Assembly (NCBI RefSeq): GCF_030646845.1
Contig: NZ_JAUSLE010000063.1
Span: 145,974-209,973 of the forward strand
DNA: 64,000 nucleotides
Source: Rhodoferax sp.
GTDB taxonomy: Bacteria; Pseudomonadota; Gammaproteobacteria; Burkholderiales; Burkholderiaceae_C
Reading direction: 5' to 3'
Shown here: positions 53,999-61,798 of the stretch, piece after piece
Layout of the letters: every line of letters starts with the position of its first letter
How positions within the stretch are numbered: position 1 is the stretch's first letter
Position numbers and translations under genes: made by a program
Notes under the pieces: model-generated
The model's input: only the letters and a program-made list of their open reading frames with translations
The model's database searches: none
Told to the model about the DNA's origin: nothing

Positions 53999-54784
53999 TT
54001 AGTGACTGGTGCCCAGATAGGCGCTGATCACGTCTTCATTGTTTCGGACCTCGTCAGGCGTGCCGTCGCCAATCTTCATGCCGTAATCCAGCACCACCAC
54101 GCGGTCCGAGATATCCATCACCACACCCATGTCGTGCTCGATCAGCACCACGGTGGTGCCGAACTCTTCATTCACGTCCAGCACGAAGCGGCACATGTCC
54201 TGCTTCTCCTCCACATTCATGCCGGCCATGGGTTCGTCGAGCAACAGCACTTGCGGCTCCATCGCCAGCGCACGACCCAGGTCGACGCGCTTTTGCAGGC
54301 CATAAGGCAACTGGCCCACGGGCGTTTTGCGGTAGGCCTGGATTTCCAGAAAGTCGATGATGTGCTCGACTTTTTCGCGGTGCATTTCTTCCTCGCGCTG
54401 GGCCGGACCGACACGCAATGCTTGCCAGAGCAAATTGCTTTTGATCTTGAGATTGCGGCCGGTCATGATGTTGTCGATCACGCTCATGCCCTTGAACAAG
54501 GCCAGGTTCTGGAAGGTGCGCCCAATGCCCATGACCGCCACTGCATGGCTGTCCATGTGGCTGAAGGTCTTGCCGCGAAAGGTGATCGACCCCTGTTGAG
54601 GCGTGTACACACCATTGATGCAATTGAGCATGGAGCTCTTGCCGGCGCCGTTGGGGCCGATGATGGCGCGCACCTCATGTTCGCGCACATTGAAGGAAAT
54701 ATCGGTCAGCGCCTTAACGCCACCGAAACTGAGGGAAATGTTCTTGACGTCAAGAATGACATCGCCAATTTTTTTTGTCGCCAT
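53999..54784 (-). CDS. ABC transporter ATP-binding protein, LivG-like
   Basis: A 261-residue ATPase. Walker A is GPNGAGKSSML, the signature LPYGLQKRVDLGRAL (LivG proteins carry this in place of LSGGQ), Walker B VLLLDEPMAGM, and the H-loop IEHDMGVVM. The sequence VRNNEDVISAYLG at the end is the LivG tail. It follows the acyl-CoA ligase gene by 17 bp and heads the transporter genes of the operon. Confidence 0.94.
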   Translation of the reverse strand: MATKKIGDVILDVKNISLSFGGVKALTDISFNVREHEVRAIIGPNGAGKSSMLNCINGVYTPQQGSITFRGKTFSHMDSHAVAVMGIGRTFQNLALFKGMSVIDNIMTGRNLKIKSNLLWQALRVGPAQREEEMHREKVEHIIDFLEIQAYRKTPVGQLPYGLQKRVDLGRALAMEPQVLLLDEPMAGMNVEEKQDMCRFVLDVNEEFGTTVVLIEHDMGVVMDISDRVVVLDYGMKIGDGTPDEVRNNEDVISAYLGTSH

Positions 54785-54801
54785 GGTGCTTCAGTCGGTA
54801 T

Positions 54802-56748
54802 TCAGGCAGCGGCCTTGACCGGCGCAAAAGTTTTTGCGTCGTCGATTCTCAGTGTGGCACTGACGCTGCCGGTGCGGCCATCTTCAAACTTGACCTGGGT
54901 TTCGATGAACTGCGAGGTCTTGCCGCCGTACAGGGCATCCACCAGCGCCTGGTATTTTTCGGCGATGAAGCCGCGGCGAACCTTGTTGGTCCGGGTCAGC
55001 TCGCCGTCATCGGCATCCAGCTCTTTATGCAGCACCAGAAAGCGGCTCACTTGCGAACCAGCCAGCAAGGTGTCCACGCTCAAGTCGGCGTTGACTTTTT
55101 CCACGCATTCCTTGATCAGTTGGTAGACCTCGGGTTTTTGCGCCAAATCGGTGTAGCCGGCATAGGGCAGGTTGCGGCGTTCGGCCCAGTTGCCAACCGC
55201 GTCGAAGTCAATATTGATCATGACGCACACTTTTTCGCGACCGTCACCGTAGGCCACGACTTCCTTGATGTGCGGGAAGAACTTGAGCTTGTTTTCCACA
55301 TACTTGGGCGCAAACATGGCGCCGTCATTGACGCCGCCCTTGATGCGGCCCACATCCTTCACGCGGTCGATGATCTTGAGGTGACCATGGGCGTCCAGAA
55401 AGCCGGCGTCACTGGTGTGGTACCAGCCGTCGGCGGTCAGCACCTCGGCGGTGGCAGCCGGATTTTTGTAGTATTCCTTGAGCAGGCCAGGTGACTTGAC
55501 CAGAATCTCGCCGTTGTCGGCCACCTTGATCTCCACCCCGGCGATCGGGACGCCCACCGTGTCGGCGCGAGCCTCGTGATCCGGCTGCAGGCACACAAAC
55601 ACGGCTGTCTCGGTCGAGCCATAGAGCTGTTTGAGGTTGATGCCGATGGAGCGATAAAACGTGAAGAGATCCGGGCCAATCGCCTCGCCGGCGGTGTAGG
55701 CCACGCGCACACGACTCATGCCGAGGTTGTTGCGCAGCGGGCCGTACACCATCAGATTACCCAGCGCGTACAACACGGCATCGGTAAAGGAAACCGCTTT
55801 TCCATCCATCTTGGCAGGGCCCACCCGTTGCGCTACGGACATGAAATAGTGAAACATGCGGCGCTTGAGGGCCCCCGCGTCTTCCATGCGGATCATCACA
55901 CTGGTGAGCAGGCCTTCAAACACCCGGGGCGGCGCGAAGTAATAGGTTGGGCCGACTTCCTTGAGGTCGATGGTGACGGTGGCCGCCGACTCGGGGCAAT
56001 TCACCACGTAGCCGCAGGCCAGCCACTGGGCATAGCTGAAAATATTCTGGCCAATCCAGGCCGGTGGCAAATACGCCAGCACCTCTTCAGCGTGCGTCAG
56101 CTTGTCAAAGTCAGCCCCCGCCTTGGCGCGGTTCAGCAGCGAGTTGTGGGTATGTACCACGCCTTTGGGGTTGCCGGTGGTACCTGACGTGAAAAACATG
56201 GCCGCCACATCATCGGGCCGGGCCTGGTTCACCTCAGTCTTCACAAACTCGGGGTGCAGGGCGGCAAACGCCTGGCCCGAGGCCACCAGCTCATCCAGCG
56301 ACGCGAGTCCCGGTTCGTCGTAGTTGCGCAAGCCCCGCGGATCATCGAAATAGATGTGCGCCAACTGGGGGCACTTGTCACGAATTTCCAGCAGCTTGTC
56401 GACCTGCTCCTGGTCCTCCGCAAAGGCAAAACACACCTCGGCGTCGTTGATGGGAAACACGCACTCCAGCGCGGCGGCGTCCTGGTACAGGGGGATGGGA
56501 ACAGCACCCAGCGATTGCGCTGCCAGCATGGTGGCGTACAGGCGGGGCCGGTTGGCCCCCACCACCACCATGTGCTGACCGCGGCGCAGCCCGGCCTGGT
56601 GCAGGCCACACGCCAGCTGCTCCACGAGCGCGGCCAGATCAGCCCACGACAGCGCCTGCCAGATGCCGTACTCTTTCTCGCGCATGGCCGGCTCCAGCGG
56701 GCGTTTGGCGGCGTGATCTAAAAGAAGTCGAGGGAAAGTCGTCTGCAT
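54802..56748 (-). CDS. Long-chain acyl-CoA synthetase-like AMP-binding enzyme
   Basis: A 648-residue adenylate-forming ligase of the long-chain FadD/FadD15 size. The adenylation P-loop is FFTSGTTGNPKGVVHTH, then YGSTETAVFVCLQPD, GWYHTSDAGFLDAHGHLKIIDRVKDVGRIKGG and a C-terminal hinge and lysine region; all are intact. It would activate a carboxylic acid, probably a fatty or aromatic acid, to its CoA thioester in the cytoplasm. It is the first gene of the operon with the LivGHM-K-F transporter and the PaaK-like ligase, pointing to uptake coupled to activation. It diverges from a Crp-family regulator. Confidence 0.9.
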   Translation of the reverse strand: MQTTFPRLLLDHAAKRPLEPAMREKEYGIWQALSWADLAALVEQLACGLHQAGLRRGQHMVVVGANRPRLYATMLAAQSLGAVPIPLYQDAAALECVFPINDAEVCFAFAEDQEQVDKLLEIRDKCPQLAHIYFDDPRGLRNYDEPGLASLDELVASGQAFAALHPEFVKTEVNQARPDDVAAMFFTSGTTGNPKGVVHTHNSLLNRAKAGADFDKLTHAEEVLAYLPPAWIGQNIFSYAQWLACGYVVNCPESAATVTIDLKEVGPTYYFAPPRVFEGLLTSVMIRMEDAGALKRRMFHYFMSVAQRVGPAKMDGKAVSFTDAVLYALGNLMVYGPLRNNLGMSRVRVAYTAGEAIGPDLFTFYRSIGINLKQLYGSTETAVFVCLQPDHEARADTVGVPIAGVEIKVADNGEILVKSPGLLKEYYKNPAATAEVLTADGWYHTSDAGFLDAHGHLKIIDRVKDVGRIKGGVNDGAMFAPKYVENKLKFFPHIKEVVAYGDGREKVCVMINIDFDAVGNWAERRNLPYAGYTDLAQKPEVYQLIKECVEKVNADLSVDTLLAGSQVSRFLVLHKELDADDGELTRTNKVRRGFIAEKYQALVDALYGGKTSQFIETQVKFEDGRTGSVSATLRIDDAKTFAPVKAAA

Positions 56749-56840
56749 CCCGGTACCTTGTCTTCAAATGGGAGCAACCTGGACACGAGTCGTCTGGTTG
56801 CTGGAATGGACCAAATAATAGTCACTCGTTTGACGTCAGG

Positions 56841-56858
56841 TTGTCGTTTGGACGACAA
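56841..56858. promoter_or_regulatory. Candidate operator in the divergent promoter region
   Basis: TTGTCGTTTGGACGACAA is an 18-bp perfect palindrome (arms TTGTCGT/ACGACAA, spacer TTGG) midway between the ligase and Crp-family gene starts. It could be the binding site of that regulator, acting on one or both genes. Confidence 0.6.
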
Positions 56859-56921
56859 TCAGGACTTTTCCAGGTAGGTGTTTTCCCTGCACTTTCTGTC
56901 TGCTTACAGCGCAACTCACCC

Positions 56922-57632
56922 ATGGGCTCCGAAACCTCTCTGCACCAGCGCCGGCGCCGCCTGAGCGCGGCCGAACTCGACACCATTCCATGGCTTCGCC
57001 TGCTGGCGCCGGTTGAGCGCGAGCGGGCGGTGGACGAGCTCCAGATCGCCGAGGCCAGCCCCGGCGAATTCGTGTGCCGCACCGGCCGTCCTGTGACCTA
57101 CTGGTTTGGCGTGGTGGACGGCCTGCTCAAGATGAGCAGCGACAACGCCGAAGGCCAGACCATGACCTTCACCGGCGTGCCGCCGGGTGGCTGGTTTGGC
57201 GAAGGCACCGCCCTCAAGCGCGAGACCTACCGCTACAACATCCAGGCCCTGCGCGCCAGTCTGGTAGCCGGGGTGCATGTGGACACCTTTCACTGGCTGC
57301 TGGACCATTCGATCGGCTTCAACCGCTTTGTCATGAACCAGCTCAATGAACGGCTGGGGCAGTTCATTGCCGCGCGCGAGATCGACCGCATGACCAACCC
57401 CGACATCCGGGTGGCCCGCAGCCTGGCCGCGCTGTTCAACCCGGTGTTGTATCCCGGCGTCGGCGAGGTGTTGCGCATCACGCAGCAGGAACTGGCCTAT
57501 CTGGTGGGCCTGTCGCGCCAGCGCGTCAACGAAGCCCTGACCTCGCTGGCCGCGCAAGGCTCCATCCGGGTCGAATACGGCGGCCTGCGGGTGCTGGACC
57601 TGCAAGCCCTGCGCTCCCGGGTTTTTTCATAG
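56922..57632 (+). CDS. Crp/Fnr-family transcriptional regulator
   Basis: A 236-residue protein: an N-terminal cyclic-nucleotide-binding-type beta barrel (GEFVCRTGRPVTYWFGVVDGLLKM, then PPGGWFGEGTAL) and a C-terminal winged helix (ITQQELAYLVGLSRQRVNEALTSLAAQGSIRVEYGGLRVLD). The phosphate-binding arginine of true cAMP receptors is not clear, so the effector may be another compound. Start is ATG 56922; a longer frame upstream lacks similarity. It is divergent from the ligase-transporter operon and probably controls it through the palindrome at 56841. Confidence 0.9.
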   Translation: MGSETSLHQRRRRLSAAELDTIPWLRLLAPVERERAVDELQIAEASPGEFVCRTGRPVTYWFGVVDGLLKMSSDNAEGQTMTFTGVPPGGWFGEGTALKRETYRYNIQALRASLVAGVHVDTFHWLLDHSIGFNRFVMNQLNERLGQFIAAREIDRMTNPDIRVARSLAALFNPVLYPGVGEVLRITQQELAYLVGLSRQRVNEALTSLAAQGSIRVEYGGLRVLDLQALRSRVFS

Positions 57633-57639
57633 TAAATTA

Positions 57640-57687
57640 GCCGCCAGCCCCCGTAAAATATGCGCAAGCAGCTACAAAAAATATAGC
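57640..57687 (-). repeat. Dispersed palindromic repeat, copy F (intergenic)
   Basis: On the minus strand: GCTATATTTTTTGTAGC, TGCGCATATT, then CGGGGGCTGGCGGC. It fills the gap between the Crp-family stop and the pseudouridine synthase ATG (57690), so it replaces the expected ribosome-binding region; no good Shine-Dalgarno is seen. Confidence 0.85.
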
Positions 57688-57689
57688 AA

Positions 57690-58634
57690 ATGACAAACTC
57701 CAAAACACCCCCCGTCTTCCGTCGCGCAGCCCCGCCTCCCAGTCGTGCGCCCATTCCGGCAGGTCAACGCAACACGGCGGCCATCGGCCCCAATGGCACC
57801 CTGCGCCTCAACAAACGCATGGCCGAACTCGGTCTGGCGTCCCGGCGTGAGGCCGACGAATGGATTGGCAAAGGCTGGGTCAAGGTCAACGGCGAGGTCG
57901 CCACCATGGGCATGCAGGTCACGCCCGATGTGCGCATTGAGATCAACAAGCAGGCGCAGGGCCAGCAGGCCAACCAGGTCACGGTGCTGATCAACAAGCC
58001 GCTGGGGCTGGTCAGCGGGCAGGCCGAGGATGGCCATGAGCCCGCCATCACCCTGGTGCAGCCACAAAACCGCTGGGCCGAGGACAACGCCCGCTTTTTC
58101 TTCCACCCCAGCCAGCTCAAAAGCCTGGTGCCGGCCGGGCGGCTCGACATCGACTCCACCGGCCTGCTGGTGCTGACGCAGGACGGGCGCGTGGCGCGCC
58201 AGCTGATCGGCGAAGATTCGGTGATGGAGAAAGAGTATCTGGTGCGGGTGGTGTACACCGGCGCCGAGAACACCGCGGCCGCCACGTCCGCTGCCGCTAC
58301 CTATGGCGGCAAGACGACGCAACTGAGCCGCATCGACGATGACGATCCGGTGAGCACCGATGTGCAATCGGTCTTCCCCGCTGACAAGTTGCGCCTGTTA
58401 CGCCACGGCCTGAGCCTGGACGGCCAGGCCCTGAAACCGGCGAAGGTCGAATGGCAGAACCCCGAGCAACTGCGCTTTGTGCTGACCGAGGGCAAGAAGC
58501 GCCAGATCCGCCGGATGTGCGAACTGGTGGGCCTGAAAGTGGTGGGCCTCAAGCGCGTGCGCATCGGCAATGTGATGCTGGGCAACCTGCCCGTGGGCCA
58601 GTGGCGCTACCTGGCGCCGCACGAGCGCTTCTAG
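57690..58634 (+). CDS. Pseudouridine synthase, RsuA/RluF type
   Basis: A 314-residue RNA pseudouridine synthase. An S4 RNA-binding domain starts LRLNKRMAELGLASRREADEWI; the catalytic domain has the aspartate Asp153 in AGRLDIDSTGLLVLTQDG, with INKPLGLVSG before it and GKKRQIRRMCELVGLKVVGLKRVRIGN after, the RluF/RluE/RsuA-type motif. The enzyme converts a specific uridine in rRNA (23S position 2604 for RluF). A Pro/Ala-rich N-terminal extension of about 35 residues precedes the S4 domain. Start is ATG 57690, directly after a repeat copy. Confidence 0.9.
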   Translation: MTNSKTPPVFRRAAPPPSRAPIPAGQRNTAAIGPNGTLRLNKRMAELGLASRREADEWIGKGWVKVNGEVATMGMQVTPDVRIEINKQAQGQQANQVTVLINKPLGLVSGQAEDGHEPAITLVQPQNRWAEDNARFFFHPSQLKSLVPAGRLDIDSTGLLVLTQDGRVARQLIGEDSVMEKEYLVRVVYTGAENTAAATSAAATYGGKTTQLSRIDDDDPVSTDVQSVFPADKLRLLRHGLSLDGQALKPAKVEWQNPEQLRFVLTEGKKRQIRRMCELVGLKVVGLKRVRIGNVMLGNLPVGQWRYLAPHERF

Positions 58635-58652
58635 CAGCGACGCCCCAGCATC

Positions 58653-59906
58653 ATGACCAAACCCGCAACTCAGAACCCACTCAAGCACCTGCGCGCCGCA
58701 GACCTTCGCGGCATTGCCCAGCTCGCAACGCAGGCCACCACAGGCGTGACGCATATCGCCGAAGGCGTGCACCAGTCCGTGTGGAAGACCCTGGGTGCGC
58801 CCGGCGGCAAGGCGCCGGGGCAGGCACGCGGCATCACGGGGTTGGTCTACCAGAGCATACGGCGCGTCACGCAGCTGCTTGGCCAGGGCGTGGACACCCT
58901 GCTGGCCAGGCTGCAGCCCATGCTGGAGTCGGCTGAAGATGCCAGACCCGGCACGCCGGAGCGCGAAGCCGTACTCGCAGCCCTCAATGGCGTGATGGGT
59001 GACCGCCTGCTTCAGAGTAACAACCCGCTCGCAACCCGCATGACCCTGCGCTACCGGGGTGAAGCCCTGGACTGGCAGGCGCCCCTGAGCCTGCCGCAGG
59101 CCACGGGCAAGGTCCTGCTGCTGATCCACGGTCTGTGCATGAACGACCTGCAGTGGCACGCGCAGCACAAGGGGCAGGTGGTTGACCATGGCGAAGCACT
59201 GGCATCCAGCCTGGGCTACACGCCGGTTTATCTGCGCTACAACTCCGGCCTGCACACCTCAGAAAATGGGCATCAACTGTCAACCATGCTGGAGCAGTTG
59301 GTCACGCACTGGCCCGTCCCCATTGAAGACATCACCGTGGTCGCCCACAGCATGGGCGGCTTGCTGACCCGCAGCGCTTTTCACTACGCCAAAGTGGAGG
59401 GCTTGCGCTGGCCGGCGTATCTGAAGAACATCGTTTTTCTGGGCACGCCGCACCACGGCGCCCCGCTGGAGCGGGCCGGCAACTGGGTGGACGTGATCCT
59501 GGGCAGCACGCCCTATACCGCGCCTTTTGCCAAGCTGGGCCATTTGCGCAGCGCCGGGATCACCGATTTGCGTTATGGCCATGTGCTCGACATTGACTGG
59601 CAAGGCCATGACCGTTTTCATCGCAAGCCCGACAGCCGCCAGTTCGTACCCCTGCCTGAAGGTGTGGCCTGTTATGCCGTGGCCGCCACCCTGGCGCCCA
59701 AGCGCGGCACCCTGGCCGACCGTCTGATCGGTGACGGCCTGGTGCCGCTGCACAGCGCACTGGGGCAGCATGACGACCCTCAACGCAGCCTGGAGTTTGC
59801 AAAAACATCGCAATGGATTGCCTACCGCACCGGTCATGTGGCCTTGCTGAGCAGCCCTGATGTGATGCGGCAAATCGTGCAGTGGCTGACGCCGGGGCAC
59901 GCCTGA
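58653..59906 (+). CDS. Alpha/beta hydrolase, lipase/PGAP1-like
   Basis: A 417-residue hydrolase. The N-terminal 140 residues are helical (RGIAQLATQATTGVTHIAEGVHQSVWKTL) and may contact lipid or a partner. The hydrolase core begins at VLLLIHGLCMNDLQW (oxyanion region). The nucleophile is Ser233 in VVAHSMGG, and a late GDGLVPLHSAL carries a likely acid, with HVALL near the end supplying the histidine. A triacylglycerol or ester lipase is the likely role, which would suit the storage-lipid genes upstream, though they are 13 kb away. It is 19 bp downstream of the pseudouridine synthase. Confidence 0.86.
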   Translation: MTKPATQNPLKHLRAADLRGIAQLATQATTGVTHIAEGVHQSVWKTLGAPGGKAPGQARGITGLVYQSIRRVTQLLGQGVDTLLARLQPMLESAEDARPGTPEREAVLAALNGVMGDRLLQSNNPLATRMTLRYRGEALDWQAPLSLPQATGKVLLLIHGLCMNDLQWHAQHKGQVVDHGEALASSLGYTPVYLRYNSGLHTSENGHQLSTMLEQLVTHWPVPIEDITVVAHSMGGLLTRSAFHYAKVEGLRWPAYLKNIVFLGTPHHGAPLERAGNWVDVILGSTPYTAPFAKLGHLRSAGITDLRYGHVLDIDWQGHDRFHRKPDSRQFVPLPEGVACYAVAATLAPKRGTLADRLIGDGLVPLHSALGQHDDPQRSLEFAKTSQWIAYRTGHVALLSSPDVMRQIVQWLTPGHA

Positions 59907-59910
59907 AGTT

Positions 59911-59935
59911 GACTGCCCCCCGGTTTGGGGCAGTC
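59911..59935. terminator. Stem-loop between convergent genes
   Basis: GACTGCCCC / GGGGCAGTC (9-bp perfect stem, 7-base loop) between the hydrolase stop and the response regulator stop. The stem is strong but has no T run, so it may be a weak or factor-assisted terminator working for both strands. Confidence 0.55.
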
Positions 59936-60783
59936 TAGGCTGTCTGCGGTTGCGCGATATCGCGCATGATCTCGGTCACGTCCCGTCCGACACCGCGATA
60001 ACCGGTAAAGCGGCCCGTTGCGTCAAACATTGGCTCCCCGCTCACCTGGAAATATTGGTGCGAACCGTCGGCATCGCTCCGGCTGAAGACGAAATCGAGG
60101 AACGGCCGCCGCGCCGCCATGTTGGCTTTGAGCACCGCGCGTTCGGCCTCATTCCAGCGCACCGCCTGCTCTTCCGTGATCTCGCCAAGCAGGGAGTCAA
60201 GCGGGATGCCGAGCATCTCCAGCACGGGACCGTAAACCCGGGTGAAAGTCCCTTTCTCGTCCTGCTCCCAGTACCAGTCGGAGGCCAGTTCCGTCAAGCG
60301 ACGAAAGCGCGCTTCGCTTTCAAGCAGTTCGGCCGTGCGTTCCTGCACTTTTTGTTCCAGCACCTCGTTGTATTGTTCGAGTTTCTTGTACAGCAGGCGC
60401 ACTTCCAGCATGTTGTGAATGCGCGTCTTGACTTCAACCAGGTCAAACGGTTTGGCGACAAAATCCTTCGCGCCCGAGGCCAGCGCGCGCAGTTTGTGGC
60501 CCGGCTGGGCCGTGATCACGAGAATCGGCACATAGCCATCAGGGTCAACCTTCTTCAGGCCTTCCATCACCTGGAAACCATCCATGCCGGGCATCTGCAG
60601 ATCGAGCAGTATCAGGTCGTAGTGATTGGCGCGATGCAGTGCACACACGGCATAGGGGTCCATGGTTGAGGTCAGGGACTGATAGCCGGCTTCACGCAGC
60701 ATTTGCTCCAGCAGCCGTACGTTGGCGTCCTGATCGTCCACGACCAGAATACGGGCATTGAAAATATCGGCGGTACTAACCAT
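59935..60783 (-). CDS. Response regulator with PAS output domain
   Basis: A 282-residue protein: a receiver domain with VVDDQDANV, the phosphorylation site Asp61 in LILLDLQMPGMDG, TAQPGHK and the conserved Lys in FVAKPFD. A linker coiled coil (KKLEQYNEVLEQKVQERTAELLESEARF) leads to a PAS domain starting FRRLTELASDWYWEQDEKGTF with a later GYRGVGRDVTE. There is no DNA-binding or catalytic end, so it is probably a signalling relay. The receiver is closely similar to that of the GGDEF protein next door. The start is taken at ATG 60783. Confidence 0.88.
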   Translation of the reverse strand: MVSTADIFNARILVVDDQDANVRLLEQMLREAGYQSLTSTMDPYAVCALHRANHYDLILLDLQMPGMDGFQVMEGLKKVDPDGYVPILVITAQPGHKLRALASGAKDFVAKPFDLVEVKTRIHNMLEVRLLYKKLEQYNEVLEQKVQERTAELLESEARFRRLTELASDWYWEQDEKGTFTRVYGPVLEMLGIPLDSLLGEITEEQAVRWNEAERAVLKANMAARRPFLDFVFSRSDADGSHQYFQVSGEPMFDATGRFTGYRGVGRDVTEIMRDIAQPQTA

Positions 60784-60859
60784 AAAAATTCGCTTTCTTG
60801 TCAATTTGCACTGAGATCAAAGTCCTGCGGCGACAGCTTACGTCAACTCTGCGTCGCCA

Positions 60860-61798
60860 TCACAGGTCGGCGTACCCTGAGATGCGGTAGTCGTTCTTTC
60901 CTGCGCGTTTGGCCGCATACAGGGCCAGATCCGCGCTCTTCATCAGCGTCTCCACGTTATCACCATGCGTCGGGTAAACGCTGACACCGACGCTGGCCGT
61001 CACATCCACGCCACGGCCCTGAATGCTGTAGGGCTGTGACACGGCTTGTATCACTTTTGACACCAGATCGGCCACATCGTCACCATGACTCAATTGCGGC
61101 AAAGCGATGACGAATTCATCGCCCCCCACCCGCGCCACCGTGTCCTCCTGACGCACAGCGCCGACCAGACGGGCGGCCACCAGCCCCAGCAGGGCGTCGC
61201 CCGCATCATGACCCAAGGTATCGTTGATCTGCTTGAACCCGTCGAGATCGAGATACATCACCGCCATGTTGCCCTTGTTCCGGTGCGCATGGGCAATGGC
61301 CAGCGCAATGCGGTCCATCAAAAGCCGCCTGTTGGGCAGCCCGGTCAGCGGGTCATGCAGCGCCAGGGACTCCAGGGCACGGTTGCTATCTTCAAGCTGC
61401 TTGTACAACAGGCGCACTTCCAGCATGTTGTGAATGCGCGTCCTGGCCTCCATCAGGTCAAATGGTTTGCTGATGAAGTCTTTCGCGCCCGAGGCCAGCG
61501 CGCGCAGCTTGTGACCCGGCTGGGCCGTGATCACGAGCACAGGAAGGTAGCCACCCAACTTGTCTTCCTTCAGGCCTTCCATTACCTGGAAACCATCCAT
61601 GTCGGGCATCTGCAGATCGAGCAGAATCAGGTCGTACTGATTGACGCGATGCAGGTCGCACACGGCATGTGGATCCATCGTCGACGTCAGGCACCGATAG
61701 CCGGCCTGACGCAACATTTGCTCCAGCAGCTGCACGTTGGCTTCCTGATCGTCGACGATCAGGATACGGGCATCAAGAATATCGGCAGCGTCAACCAT
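60860..61798 (-). CDS. Response regulator with GGDEF diguanylate cyclase domain
   Basis: A 312-residue protein. The receiver has VVDDQ-type acidic residues (IVDDQEANV), Asp61 in LILLDLQMPDMDG and the Lys in FISKPFD. The GGDEF domain begins LALHDPLTGLPNRRLL; the metal/GTP aspartate is in LDLDGFKQINDTLGH, and the active site is intact as VGGDEF. No RxxD inhibitory site is evident at the usual position (the sequence there is RLVG). It should make cyclic di-GMP when phosphorylated. Its ATG overlaps the TGA of the hybrid kinase by one base, so the pair is co-translated. Confidence 0.92.
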   Translation of the reverse strand: MVDAADILDARILIVDDQEANVQLLEQMLRQAGYRCLTSTMDPHAVCDLHRVNQYDLILLDLQMPDMDGFQVMEGLKEDKLGGYLPVLVITAQPGHKLRALASGAKDFISKPFDLMEARTRIHNMLEVRLLYKQLEDSNRALESLALHDPLTGLPNRRLLMDRIALAIAHAHRNKGNMAVMYLDLDGFKQINDTLGHDAGDALLGLVAARLVGAVRQEDTVARVGGDEFVIALPQLSHGDDVADLVSKVIQAVSQPYSIQGRGVDVTASVGVSVYPTHGDNVETLMKSADLALYAAKRAGKNDYRISGYADL

